Assembly: GCA_001949185.1 (NCBI GenBank)
Contig: BDGG01000001.1
Span: forward strand, 8,093,067-8,157,066
DNA: 64,000 bases
Origin: Ramazzottius varieornatus
Taxonomy: Eukaryota; Tardigrada; Eutardigrada; Parachela; Ramazzottiidae
Direction: 5' to 3'
Below are positions 11,710 to 23,089 of the stretch, in pieces. A program made the position numbers and the translations under genes. Under the pieces are notes generated by a model. It was not told the origin of the DNA. It worked only from the letters and a program-made list of their open reading frames with translations, and searched no databases. Position 1 is the stretch's first letter. Each line of letters starts with the position of its first letter.

Positions 11710-12036
11710 GTGAAAACGTCAGGGAATCACGGCAAGGGGCGTCGCTTCTTCCGCATAGATTTAACTGTAGTTTTGACGTTTGCAGCAATCGCATCCGTCG
11801 CTACGACCCCTTCCTGCAGCAAAAAGAACGCGGACGAAGCAGGCTCCAAAAGCAAGAGCAAACTCGCTAGCACATGTACCCACTGTGGCGAACCAGAAGC
11901 CGCAGACAACAAGCTAGTCCCGTGTACTCTGTGCAAGAACCGATATCATATCGCGCGCCAGTCGCTCGACCCAATGTCCTGGAAGCAAGACCCAAAAACC
12001 AGGAAGCATCTTTGTGAGAATCGTCGCACCAAGTAG
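11710..12036 (+). pseudogene. ATPase/PHD gene family, copy 1: C-terminal PHD-type zinc finger, degraded
   Basis: The ORF ends in a zinc-finger-like module: CTHC, then LVPCTLCKNRYHIAR, then KQDPKTRKHLCENRR before a TAG at 12034-12036. It aligns over its whole length with the minus-strand module at 51806-52059 (CTRC, LVPCTQCKNRCHIAC, KQDPKTRKRLCEAC). Against the Cys4-His-Cys3 pattern, copy 1 has lost the Cys after HIA (now R) and the last Cys (now R), so this finger is unlikely to fold normally. A Ser/Lys-rich stretch (SKSKSKLAS) precedes it, as in copy 2. The upstream stretch 11440-11575 (reading EDDPDNELRTEPAMKKVRD) is Glu/Asp-rich and may be the linker. Confidence 0.7.
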
Positions 12037-12318
12037 AATTCGTCGTAAAATTTTCACGATGTCACCCATGGAAAAGTCGGACCTGGATAGAGTGGCATAG
12101 GAAGGAAATCAATGTGAGACGCGAGATGCCGTCCAGCGATCCCACATTGGTTTCCTACCACCTTGCGACCATACGAGTCACTCTACCATCCCCTATTGAG
12201 GTTTTGCCTCCATGTTTGTTGCCCACTGTCAACCCAGGTTGGCTTGGGTCTGTGGTATTGACCTATTGATCCCAGTTTGTTCTGGGTGACCAATTTGATG
12301 ACGTCAGAGATCCCACAT

Positions 12319-12478
12319 TAATTACAAAGGTACTCCCACTCCAAATGACTTCGCTACATAATGAGATCACATTGGAGCGAAATCAATTTTCTATTGTAAT
12401 CTGCCACATCATCGAAAGATATAAACTATCCAATTAAGGCGACTGTTCCGTAAGTACAAGTTTCTGCGGCTCAATTTG
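12319..12478 (-). repeat. Dispersed repeat: 3' end of a non-LTR element, copy 1
   Basis: About 155 bp, from TAATTACAAAGGTACTCCC to TTTCTGCGGCTCAATTTG, is nearly identical to 14857-15018 in the same orientation. In the second copy it abuts reverse transcriptase sequence reading on the minus strand, so it is best read as the 3' end of that retrotransposon. Both copies encode the same C-terminal codons (SRRNLYLRNSRLNWIVYIF) on the minus strand. What lies beyond each copy (12479 onward, 15019 onward) differs. Confidence 0.7.
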
Positions 12479-13920
12479 CGCACGAACTTTTTTGCTTCCG
12501 AAATACACTTTTTGACATCAAGTTGTTCGGAACTCAGGGACCTCGCGTGGTAGAGCCGCCACTCTTCGTCACGGATAGAAGTATTACAACACAGTTGGCC
12601 GTTCCGGAAAGACTTCCCCGAAAATTCCGGGTGCTCATCAGCTGAGTCACCCTCACATGGAGGTTCCGCGCACACCTGCACCAGCGGTGCCTTTTGGTGC
12701 CTTTTTTCCACCTTAAAGCCTCTCCGATGTACGATTTTCCACCTTTCCACCCTAGACAACGAAGGTGCCTTACGCAAGGTAGAAAAGGTGCCTTAAGATA
12801 ATGGAGGGTGCCTTTGGTAAGTTGATTACTCGGAACGCAAAATTCTAGCACGAGTCTGACTCAATCAGGCGTGACTGGAATATAAAGCAAGCTCTCGTAC
12901 GAGCAAGCCACTGAGCTGCTGTAATTCAGCAGTTTTGACCGGCTGTGGGCGTGGATTTGGCCGGGGAACAGGGCAAATTTGATCAACGGCGGGGACGCGA
13001 TGAGCAGTGGGTCGCTGGGGCCCGGCCCAATCAAAATCTGGAAACAGGATCCCACTGGCCAGCTTTTTCTTCGCCCCTTCAGTACGAGTACCTTGGCATT
13101 GTCCTCTTTTAGGGGAGGTTATCGAGCATTCTAGCTCTTCAACATACGGGAGGAAGGAAACGCTTCCGTAAAAAATTTTCTGTATTTTGGAGCAGTGGTC
13201 ACAATAAAATTCACCGACATGCAATGCGAAAAAACGATGAACAGCTGTGCTGTGGATCTGCGAACACAAGTGTGTTTTCGGTGCGTTCTATCTCGACTCG
13301 AGCGTTCGTTCAAGAGCTAACGAGTATCAAAGTTGTAGATAACAACCTTGCCTAAGAAGTGATGGTTTTTCCGGACGGCGCTTTGCAATGCACGATCAAA
13401 ACACCTGCCACATCGGACAAGTGCGCTGAAAAGGTAGACAAAGGTCCATATTGGCACTGCCGGTACCACGCATAAGCTGTGTATATCGTCACGGCCCAAA
13501 ACTTTGACGGCTAGTGAATCAACATTCGCATGCATTCTGTCACCGGTTGTTTATTACGCAACCCGACAGAATAAGCTGCTCCCGAGCTGAATCAAACAAC
13601 TTCATAATTTCATACCTCGGAAACTCGATATGTCGCTGTCTGGAAAGTCTTTCCAGTCAAGAACACCTGAGACTGTCCCAATTAAAATCCGTGACTGAAT
13701 CGAACGACTATCTGCCGGCAGACCTCTCGTTCAAGAACTCAAATCACATCGTTAGGGCTTCAAAGTGTACGACGTTCACCTTGAAAAACCGGGAAGTCTT
13801 GGACTTGTTTTGTTTCACTCACTTTTCCAAGTAGTTTGAAGCAGCTGTACTGCAAAAGGTCTCCATGGTCGAGAATTCTTGTTACGGTTGAAATTTTGGC
13901 AGTTTATTTTGCAAGCCAGT
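12479..13920. other. No recognisable gene; recurrent AAGGTGCCTT motif
   Basis: A GGTGCCTT motif, several times as AAGGTGCCTT, recurs between 12685 and 12820 in a Cys/Lys-coding context. I see no family motif and no clear exon structure. The rest of the stretch shows nothing I can support. Confidence 0.35.
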
Positions 13921-13922
13921 TA

Positions 13923-14033
13923 GGGAGCGGCAGGCAGTCCAATAATTGTACACGTTTCATCAGCACGCACAATGATGCATTGAATGATGGTGTGCATGAG
14001 TTATGTATGATAACGGAACTGCCTGCCGCTCCC
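13923..14033. repeat. Inverted repeat with perfect 16-bp arms
   Basis: GGGAGCGGCAGGCAGT at 13923-13938 pairs perfectly with ACTGCCTGCCGCTCCC at 14018-14033, separated by 79 bp, and weaker pairing extends inward. It could be a small MITE or a hairpin-forming element. Confidence 0.7.
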
Positions 14034-14459
14034 GAACTTGCTAAAAGATTAAGGTGCCACAGTTTTAACCGCAGGGGGCATCCCCGTCTATGGTCCGAGG
14101 ACTTCCAAATAAACAAACTCGAAATCTTCACCTCGCCATATTATCCCGTGTAATTACGGCGCAGTGTTGAGTGTTCCGGCATTAGAACCACGGAATACAG
14201 TACCCCCAGGCTGGATCAGGCTGAGCTCGGCTTTGGTCTGGGCCTAGCTACCCGGGCAGAGTCGGGCAGAGAGATATGTCCGGATAACGGTTTGGAGGAA
14301 TATAATATACCTAAGGGACCCTGAACCGCATGTTCATCAGGGGGAGGCTCGAGCGCCTAACAACACGATCCTGCTCTCAGGAAGATTCTCTGATTTGTTC
14401 TGATTTTTGTGAATATTTTGGTATTTTTCTGCTTTTGCTGAGTCATCAGGCATTACTTC

Positions 14460-14760
14460 GGATGTGATCAATTGTATTTTAATCAACCGTATTTTGATCA
14501 ACCGTATCAATTGTATTTCAATTAATAATATTTCTGAATTGATTAGAGCACTATTGATTATCCTGTCGATCGCACCACTGGTACTGTACGATCAACAGGG
14601 TAGTAGGTTACTGTTACTGGGTCGACTACCAATAGTTGACCATTGGCCTTGCTGGACTACCACTAGTGGTTGACCATTGGTCCTGATTGATTGAGCATTG
14701 GTCTTGCTGGGTCAGACAGAAGTCATCAGAGTTGACCACTAGCCTAGTAGGTCAAGTAGT
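14460..14760. repeat. Diverged tandem repeats
   Basis: The first part (14465-14540) repeats units such as TGTATTTTAATCAACC and CGTATTTTGATCAACC. The second (14620-14750) repeats TTGACCATTGGCCTTGCTGG-like units about every 45-55 bp with clear divergence. No coding signal. Confidence 0.55.
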
Positions 14761-14856
14761 TTGCTACTGTTTCGCCGGTTGCTGGCCTTGTCCGCGTGGC
14801 GAATATGCTATAGCGTATCTTCATGTCTGGTCATGTGTTATAGGCTATGTGGCCCG

Positions 14857-15018
14857 TAATTACAAAGGTACTCCCACTCCAAACGACTTCGCTACATAAT
14901 GAGATCACATTGGAGCAAAATCAATTTTTTATTGTAATCTGCCACATCATCGAAAGATATAAACTATCCAATTAAGGCGACTGTTCCGTAAGTACAAGTT
15001 TCTGCGGCTCAATTTGGA
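14857..15018 (-). repeat. Dispersed repeat: 3' end of a non-LTR element, copy 2
   Basis: Second copy of the repeat at 12319-12478, same orientation. It is directly continuous on the minus strand with the reverse transcriptase remnant ending at 14947. Confidence 0.7.
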
Positions 15019-15601
15019 AATTTCCATACAGGACCACCTCAAAACGTATAATAGCTTTGGCATAAACAAACAGTGCTTCAAAGAACACAATGGCTGATGA
15101 GCAACTGGCTTTCCTAGTCTTGAGGCCATCAGCTCTGCCTGCCGAGTCTTCTCTTACAGGACTGCTGGTAATATGGGGGCTCCCAGAAGCATCAGATCCA
15201 AACTGCTGAGGGGGGTGGCAGTCCTGACTATGGCTTTGCCGAGCGACAGGGTTGTACGTTGTTCTTTCTTCCGCCAAACGAAGATCTCGCACTCGGCCAT
15301 GTCCGGTTCCAGACCTAGAACCGCACTTTGATCGGCTACTTGCTGGAAATCTTCAGTCACGCTGTGAACATCCCCTCGAATTGTGCCGTCGTCAGGATAC
15401 CAGTAATTAAAGTCGGACTTCAAGGGCTTCGAAACCTCTTTGGTCACCAGACAGAAGAACGGAGCTCCCAACGGGTCTCCCTGTAGGACTCCACGAGCTA
15501 ACCGAAGGATAGATGAGGTTGGAGGTCTGGCTGTGCACCTGGAAGCGAAGCGAAGTGAAAGTATTCCGGCATAGCTTTCTTAACTTCCGCTAATAACCTT
15601 C
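14947..15601 (-). pseudogene. Non-LTR retrotransposon reverse transcriptase, 5'-truncated and broken
   Basis: On the minus strand, sequence from about 15601 reads LLAEVKKAMPEYFHFASLPG, then, after a frame change, ARGVLQGDPLGAPFFCL, WYPDDGT and a GLEPDMAECEIFVW segment. After another break it reads PKLLYVLRWS. These match the order of reverse transcriptase motifs (the QGDPL block, the catalytic xxDD block, the GL..N..KCE block, the thumb-like KLLY..R block). The usual residue before the catalytic DD is here P, consistent with loss of activity. Only the palm and C-terminal end remain, as expected from 5' truncation during target-primed insertion. The clade is not determined. Confidence 0.8.
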
Positions 15602-17400
15602 AAAACAGCATTAAAAACAGTATTAAAAACATTTCTGAAGTTAAGCGTGAGTAACACTTGACATTCAGCATTGTTTCTTGACAGGCAAAGTCCAGTTTGC
15701 TAATGAAAAATCTGAAAGTTTTGAAGCTTTCTGGTTCTAATGCAGCACGACTAAACAAAAACCTTTGAGTATGGCTTCCGCATTCTAGGCAGAGGGAACG
15801 ATGGTGGATTCGAGGAGAGAACGCGAGGAAGGAGCCGTTGAGACTGGACGCATCGCCATGGCTGTGTCTTGCATTCTGGTTCGCAGGTTCTGGCTTGGCT
15901 GGACGATCTTCAGTAGCTGGTTCCCGTTTGCAAAGTTCCCTTTCCGAATCTTGAAAGCATTCACCAGGTTTTGCTCGCATCGCCGATGCCGCAGTGTTGT
16001 TGTCTTCCGCATTGTGACCAAGTTGTTTTGCAGAGTGTTAGCGAATACAGCCGAAACTTCACCGGTAGGTTGGATGTGGCCCTTACTTCATCGTAATAGG
16101 CGTTTGAAGGTGGATAGGAACTGTGAATAAAGATGTGCGACCTCGATAAACACGCGCGTTCTTCGTACACAACCGAGTGCGAAAAATGCTGGTGTTCGAG
16201 CAGAGGTGTATACGGCAGACATGATTGTGGACAAAACAACGCCTTTAGTGATTTTGCATTGCCATAACGCAAATCAGACTTCTCAACTCAGAAGTACACC
16301 GCACACGAAGAACGGAAAACGCAGGAGTTACTACAGGAAAACGATCCGGCTCTGTTGGACAGCAATCCATCAGATCTTGATTCTGGATTGTACATTCCCG
16401 GATATCGCCTTCACAGGAGCAGCTGACGCGTATCCAAGGATTGCTGAAGTTTTCAGACAAGTGCTTTGAAAGCCATGTCAAACTGCAGTCCTGCATACAA
16501 GAATACGTCTATGGAATGTGGGACTCAGTTTTAGAATACAGCATGACGTAGATCTCTGTCGTTAAAGAAAACTCAAACAAAACTTTTAGTATCAACGCAG
16601 TGTTTGGAAACCCAGAACCGATGTCAGGTTCAAGTGCGGTTCACAAACGAGAAAGCTAAAGACTGAAACCTCAAGACCAGCGCGGTAGACGGACTCATCG
16701 TGCGAATAAGTGCTATGCACAGGGCACAGGGATATTTTAGAACCGACTACACCCCCGATGAGCTGAAACAACGGGTTTTGGAAGTACTACTGGTTCACGT
16801 CCTTTCCTGAAGGTTTCGCAGATGTTGATGGACGCGAGGCTGTATAGATAGATTCTGCTACTAATTAAATTATAAGCGTTTATGCATCAGCCCGGCCTCG
16901 AACATTGACGCTAAAACTTACCGGGTCGGCAAATTTTTTACACCAGTGGTTTTTACCCAATACTTGAGCACACTTGTATATATCAAATTTTTATGGTCAA
17001 AGGCTGTTCTTGCTCCTGTAAGTACTGCGTCAATCGTTCATAGTTCTGGACTTTTCTCTTTGGTCCAGTCCTCTGGTCTGGCCAGGCCTGCGGTTAAACG
17101 TGCATGACAGCTGATACAACCTCCATTATTCAGAAACCTCAAAGAAGGATAGTTCTGATTTAGCGCCTACCGAGAATATCAGACGATAGAAGCCCCGACC
17201 GTGGTTTTCTAGAAAACCTTGACTATTCCACGACTGACATATTGCATAAATATATCTTCCGTTTCAAGCATGATTTAGAAGCAAACAAATGTTTTCCTTG
17301 AACCACTATCATGTAACGCAAAGCTAGGATATTAACGAATAGGCAAATTCACAAACACAATATCCAGTTCAAAAATCGACACAACGACGTAGTTTTCATT
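15602..17400. other. No recognisable gene
   Basis: ORFs on both strands at 15785-16130 mirror each other and carry no motif I know. Upstream retrotransposon sequence could continue here on the minus strand, but I see no endonuclease motif. Confidence 0.3.
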
Positions 17401-17439
17401 TACACAGTAAAGTTCGCGGCCCGAGTGAATTTTCGCAGC

Positions 17440-17575
17440 TGGAGTTTAACTTCGAAACTCTGGCGGGAACTTTGAAACTGAGGCGAGAATTTTCGCAGCG
17501 GCAGAGGGCAGTTTATAGATGCGTGTCTTCTTTTAGTTCCTCGCTTCTCTCCGTGGCAAATCTCAGGCGCGACCG
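17440..17575. repeat. Diverged relative of the 2811-3080 foldback
   Basis: GAGGCGAGAATTTTCGCAGCGGCAG, read with gaps, then ATGCGTGTCTTCTTTT, TCGCTTCTCTCCGTG follow the same order as the left arm of the palindrome at 2811-3080. The matching right arm is not clear; a weakly similar stretch lies at 18270-18340. Confidence 0.4.
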
Positions 17576-17579
17576 ACCA

Positions 17580-19840
17580 GAACCGTACAGGTATAGCCCT
17601 CCTTTTCTGGTAGGTCACGATTTTTTGGATCGCCCGTTTCTTTCTCCCCAGGCACAGACTACGCACGGGCGATGGTGCAAATCTGGCCTTGATATGAGCG
17701 AACTGCAGTTGTATGTGTTAACGAACAGGCAGTCTCCCTTCGTTAGCTGGAGCGACAGTGCGTTTCGAGCAACCGGCCTGAGCGGCCCTAAAGCCGGGCA
17801 AGAAAGCCGCTGTGTCTTACCACAATATATCTTGCGCAAAGGTATACAGTATTTTTTCGCGACAGTCGACTCCGAAACGGGTCGGTTGGAATTGGCCAGT
17901 CAGAACCTGTGAATATGAGTTTTGGTAACAGCAGCGAACGTACAACGTTCGAGCAACGGTTTGGCTCGCTACGTCAGCGCCACCATTCTCATTCCCAGCT
18001 GTTTTCCGCAAAATATATAGCGCTGCGCAACCGCTCAGCAGGACATGTTTTACACCACGGACAAAGCGACGAAAAGCCTCCATTGCAGGGTTTTCAGACT
18101 TCCTCTGATCCACCGAACAAATGGGAACCCTGCGAGCGCTGAGTTTTTCGGCAGGCCTAGGGCCTACGCGGTGGGTGGAATCGCAGTTCGAGTGAGCAGA
18201 TCTCCTTAGTCCGTTCCATTCGAACAAAAAGGACCCAAAGAAGGAGAGAAACATCCGCACGGTTTTGAATCACTCGAGCGTAAATTTCAGCGAAGAGAGA
18301 AAGCGACGGAGTAAAGAAAAAATACGTTTACAGGTTAAGATTTTACGTTGAAACAATTTTCGCTAGAAGGTGAAGTTTCACACAAAACCCGAAACGGAAA
18401 ATGGTGCAAACCATAACTGTGGCAAAGCATTTCATGTGCTCCGGCATACTGTGGCTGGACTGTTAAATTAAATAATTTCAAATAATAATGTTAACGCAAA
18501 CGACGCGCCGTAAAATCTGGCTAAAATCGGGCTTTAAACACGCTACTGTAAGCGTGACGGAGTTGATGTTTTCTTGTCATTTGACAAATGTTGTGGCGCC
18601 TGCAAATGACTGCATGCAGTGGCAAAAGCGTTATGCTTACTGTAATGATGCTGCCCGGTACGACTTTGTGTACAACATCGGATCATGTACAGAAATTCTC
18701 CGGGTTATTTGAAAGAGTATTGTGGTTGCAGCTCGAGGCGCTTGAACGAGCAAACTACTGTAGTCTAGAACCAAGCAGAGAAACTCACCACGCTCTGCTT
18801 TTTCAGTCCCACAGTTGAATCCAACAGTCTTTTTGTTCTAACTAGGTTGATGTTAATTTCCACATGCGCACTGCTAGTTTCCCACCGGCTCCGTTTGTTC
18901 CCGTGCTTTATAAGAAAAAGCATGTCATACTGAAGGCGGAGGTAGTTAACTGGAGGCGGAATCTCCAAATGATCAGTTAAATTATGCTTTATCATTTAGC
19001 TTGATCGATGGTAAAGTCCTGGAAAGTTCGTGAGGACATTACAGATGGTGTGCTCAAAACGGACAGGAAAGCTTTTCGATAGATTCACAAGTATCGCGTA
19101 TTGATCTTGTTGGAATACGGTTTACCTGGCTGGAATAATACTTCCGTTGAGCTATCCCCTTGTCGCTGACACGATGTTACTAAGACAATCAAATATAAGA
19201 CCCGTCCAGGGTGTTTACTTCCGTGACTCTGCGAGATCGTGCGCATTTGTGCTTTTTGCATGCTCCACCCTTTGGCTTGTTTTAGTTTTTCTGGTAAGCA
19301 GACAACCCACTGCGCTCTATTCGCGGTCTATTCGCATTTGAATAAAGTCCAGTTGTATTTCACGAGCTGACCCTATACTTTTTCATTAACGGGGATTTTC
19401 AGCTGGTTTTTAGTGGTTTCTGTTAACCTGCTATATGATTTTTTGTTAACAGGCATGCTTTGGAAAACTGATGGAATTTTGTAAGAACGAGTACAAACTT
19501 CATAGGGGCAAAATCCGAATAGCTTTGAAAATTTGCTTCATCCGCCGCTGTGAAATTCGTGCACGTTTTGGTCGAATCTTCGTTCGTTAAGTAGATCGGC
19601 TTCGTTTTCTTCAGAGTTACAGTCACCCACTTTTCGATGCGTCATGTGAAAGGTAAACGATATACTGATACAACAAAGGAAAGAATTCAGAACAGCAGCG
19701 ATGAAAACGCTTCACTAGAATTCTTTATGTTTGCCCAAGAAGATTGCCTTACGAAATTAGTCAAGAGGACTGAGAACAGCGGCTCCATGACTGCATCAGA
19801 GAAGCTGACAGTTTTCAAAACGATTTTTGGCACGACAGCA
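17580..19840. other. No recognisable gene
   Basis: Only chance-length ORFs are present. I see no repeat shared with other parts of the window until the Tc1/mariner-like copy that begins near 19840. Confidence 0.3.
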
Positions 19841-20632
19841 TCACGGGAAATGGAACAGGTGGTGGGAAAGGAGTGCGGATACATGGATCATGATATTAGA
19901 AAACCATGGTCCGCATCGTTTGGGACATGATCGTATCACCATGGAGTGATTCATTGATCGTGCTGGGTTTGGTTATATTACAAGGAAGAACCCAAGGTAC
20001 GCGAATACACTTTCGATCGAAGGAGGATTTCTGGAAGAACATTAACCGGGTTTACCTCGAAAATTTTTGTTGGCTTTATTAAATGACTCAACCAATACAT
20101 CAGTGCTGTCGTTGAAGGGCCACTCCAGAAAATTTACGCCGGGGCGGCGGGGCCAGAATTCAGTTGGTGGCGGCGTATGCGGGTGCCATATTGTCTATAG
20201 TGTCTGTTCGAATTAATTATGCAAAAGAAACCCAACGATATTTGATAACTAACTCCGAAATAAATTATGAGAGTTATGCTTAATGCTGAGGGGCGGCCAG
20301 TAGCGCTATGCGAAGCAGAGGTCCCAAAATGCCGCTTGATATTTCATCGTACATCCAGATGTCCGTTCAAATTTAATAGCAATAGTACAGAAACAATACT
20401 TTAGCAGTGATTTTTCTGTGAATATTTACGGGTGGAAATATATTTCGGATACTAGACTCGTTCTCGGAGAGACTCGTTCTCGGAGCCTAGATCACGAGGG
20501 CCAAGTATCACGTTTCCCGCAACTTTATGATCCGGGAAGTGGAGAAGTGGGAAACGTTACTCGGGACGTGATAGGTTCCCACGAGTTCCGGGAATCAAGT
20601 GCGGGGAAATGTAGTATAATGGGCACTTCAAG
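19840..20632 (+). pseudogene. Tc1/mariner-like transposase remnant B
   Basis: Collinear with the minus strand of 640-1515 (see remnant A). In the frame reading KTMVRIVWDM, then SPWSDSLIVLGLV, and further on RSKEDFWKNINRVYLENF, the order resembles the VWG region and the C-terminal helix region of Tc1/mariner transposases; the D35E spacing cannot be traced because most of the catalytic core is deleted. A second block at 20440-20632, containing two tandem GACTCGTTCTCGGAG units (20456-20487), matches 835-648 reversed and is probably the element's 3' end. In-frame stops show it is dead. Confidence 0.5.
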
Positions 20633-20991
20633 AAGGTGCTTTGACGAACTTCCGTCTATTAGCATCGAGCCACGGCTTTGCACCTTTGTCGACAGTGGCA
20701 TCCTGAGCTCAAAATTTCTATTGCCATCCACCCAAATGCCATACAAGAGTCTGTCTGGTCCGGTGGCTGAGCACGCGTGTCCAATGTGGCGGCCAACGAA
20801 CCGAGTGCTGCAGAGGCGGCTGGGGTCAATGCTTAAAGATTTTTAAAGAGTATTCGCCTGAGCAAGCTTCCAAAAGGATGACATGACTTCAGTTAAATCT
20901 CCAACATCTCGCGGAAGGCTAAGCCGTATTAGTCTCCAATCCCTCCACTGTAGAACAGAAACAGGAGTAACATGCACGAACTGGAGTCCAT

Positions 20992-21330
20992 TTAGGTATA
21001 ATAAAGTCCTAAGAGGCCTAGTAGTCCGAGGGCGGCCGTGAGGCGAAACTGTCGAGGAGATCTCGTCCGAGGACTCGGTCGCCTTTGCCTTTCGAGGTTT
21101 TGTCGAAGCACCTTACGCCTGCACCCGCTGCCACACAAGCACCCGCCCAGGACCAAGGCCAACAAAAGCGACGACAAGCAAGGCAAAGATAAAGGGAAGG
21201 TCTTGAGCGAAGAAGTTGTAAAGGGGCTGACTTGTTCTGGAGGTGACGGCCTGCTTGCTGGATGCGACTGCGCCCAGCTCAGCCAACTACAGAGTTCCTT
21301 CACCCTATATAACCGGTGCATTTTTGGTTA
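20992..21330. other. GC-rich stretch, unassigned
   Basis: Base composition here is clearly higher in G+C than in the surroundings, and both strands stay open for more than 100 codons. Lys-rich (plus) and Ser/Pro-rich (minus) translations show no family motif. It may be an exon or a fragment from a different source. Confidence 0.3.
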
Positions 21331-21761
21331 TTTATCGGGGCTGTCTGCGCCATCTGAACCCGTGTACTGGATATGCACGCAGCACACAGCAATTCAACAC
21401 GTCCGCTTGACTTGGCACAGCGTCTCTATTGTTTTCAATTTTTTGCGCCACGTATAATCACTCAAACAAACAGCCGTCTCTAAACCTTCTTCCTTTTGGT
21501 ACCAACGATACCAAGTTACAGTATTAATTCTTGGAAGACGATAGTTGTCTTGCGAGAAAAAAGTCACTAGGACGTCATCTCTACGAGGTCAGAAAAACTA
21601 CGCAGTCAGTCTTAGTTTCCCGCGTGTAGCCAGTATAGTCCTAAATTTCTTTGCGGGCGAGATCTCGCGCGCGTAGCCGTTTCGGAACATTATAGCAGAA
21701 GGGCTCTCTGAAAACTGTCTTTCGATTTCTACTTGGTCTGGCCTATATGTGCTTTACGTGC

Positions 21762-21895
21762 ATAGCTTACTCTGCCCTTGGAGAAAGTATGCTCCCTAAC
21801 ATCGGACTCCAGTTTCAAATGGCTTCCCTAGCGGAATTTCTCCCATCATGATCTCCCGCTGATTTCCGGTTCTGTCTGGCTTAGAATGGAGAAAG
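21762..21895 (+). repeat. Dispersed repeat R1, copy 1
   Basis: Shares an aligned block with 62525-62658 in the same orientation, including TTTCAAATGGCTT followed by GGAATTTCTC and TCATnAnCTCC. Similarity may continue weakly to about 22010. No coding function is evident. Confidence 0.65.
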
Positions 21896-22916
21896 ATGTG
21901 AGGTGATGTTCAAGAATAAATTCAGGAAATCAGAACCTAATAGGAGCTGAGAACAATATCAGTTATTAAAGTACGCGCCAGTTTAGCCAGTTGGAGAAGT
22001 TACCCTGATGTCACAGCCATCAAAACCGCCCTGAGGTTTCAGCTATGGTCCGGATATGAACCCATAGAACCCCCCCCTCCCACACTCCCTCCCCAAATGA
22101 CACGACAATGACATTAGTGGTTTATCGCTAGGAAATATATGTCTTTCGGACATGATAAGGTTCTGAATATTTCAAGGTTTTCACTGGGGCCAACACCCTC
22201 GTAAAACTCAAAAAGATGATTTTATTATTTTCTGTGCCACTGCTGTTCACACCCGCAGACAGCAACAGAAAGAGAACAGAGGGTAGAAACTCAGGAAGTG
22301 TATTACTCTATTCTAGGCAAGTTATAATACTCGATGCAGGCCAGCCATCAAACGGGATGTCGCTCAAGAAACCAACAGTGCATGACAGAGAAAAACTTCG
22401 ACGGTAAGTTAATGTCCAATCTGGTTTGAGCCGAGACGATTCAGTTATCCAGCAAAAAAAATCACCGGGGTGTACAAAATTCCCAGAACAGTGAAAACAA
22501 CGTCTAAGAAGGGAGCAAAATGGTCAGACGGCGGCTGTTCCGAGTATTCCGCTTAAAACAACTTAATTTATTACTTGAAAATCCCAGGGCGATATCGCCG
22601 ATGAACGCATCTCTAACTTCTGGTCGCCACCTGACACAAGAGCGAGAAGTTCCAAAACACCTGCGCCGTGGCAGAACGAAACTCCGCTTCCACTTTCGGT
22701 ACCAAGGAACAGGTTAAGAAGCAGGCAATACCTCTGAAAGGGTGCAAATGACATCAGCAATAATAACAGCCTCCGCTAATTGTACAACTGATGACTGGGT
22801 GACGTAACGCTGTTGCATCAGATGTTAATGAGCCCTAAGACTCCCTTCTTTGATCTTTTCGCCATAAGCTCAGGCTTGCCATAGACAGAGCGCGTTTAAG
22901 GGCTTAGAATATAGAG

Positions 22917-23087
22917 ATTGCGGAAACTCATCAGGGACGAGGCGTTAGGATCAGAATCAGGAAGTTCATTCGGAAAAACCCACAACATTGGCACCGCATC
23001 AATGAATCACTTGCCAATGTTGTCGTTTTTCTGAATGGATTTCCTGATCCTGATCCTGACGCCTCGTCCCTGACAGGTTTCCGCAAT
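22917..23087. repeat. MITE-like inverted repeat, 171 bp
   Basis: Arms of about 75 bp (22917-22993 and 23012-23087) are near-perfect inverted copies. The ends read ATTGCGGAAAC, inner parts contain AGGGACGAGGCGT and CACAACATTGGCA, and the loop is only about 18 bp. No clear target duplication could be read. The high identity of the arms suggests a young insertion or a very stable hairpin. Confidence 0.85.
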
Positions 23088-23089
23088 AC

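Noticed and set aside
21038-21457. 139-codon Lys-rich plus-strand ORF as a gene
   Set aside because: Both strands are open because the stretch is GC-rich; no motif or splice support decides between them.
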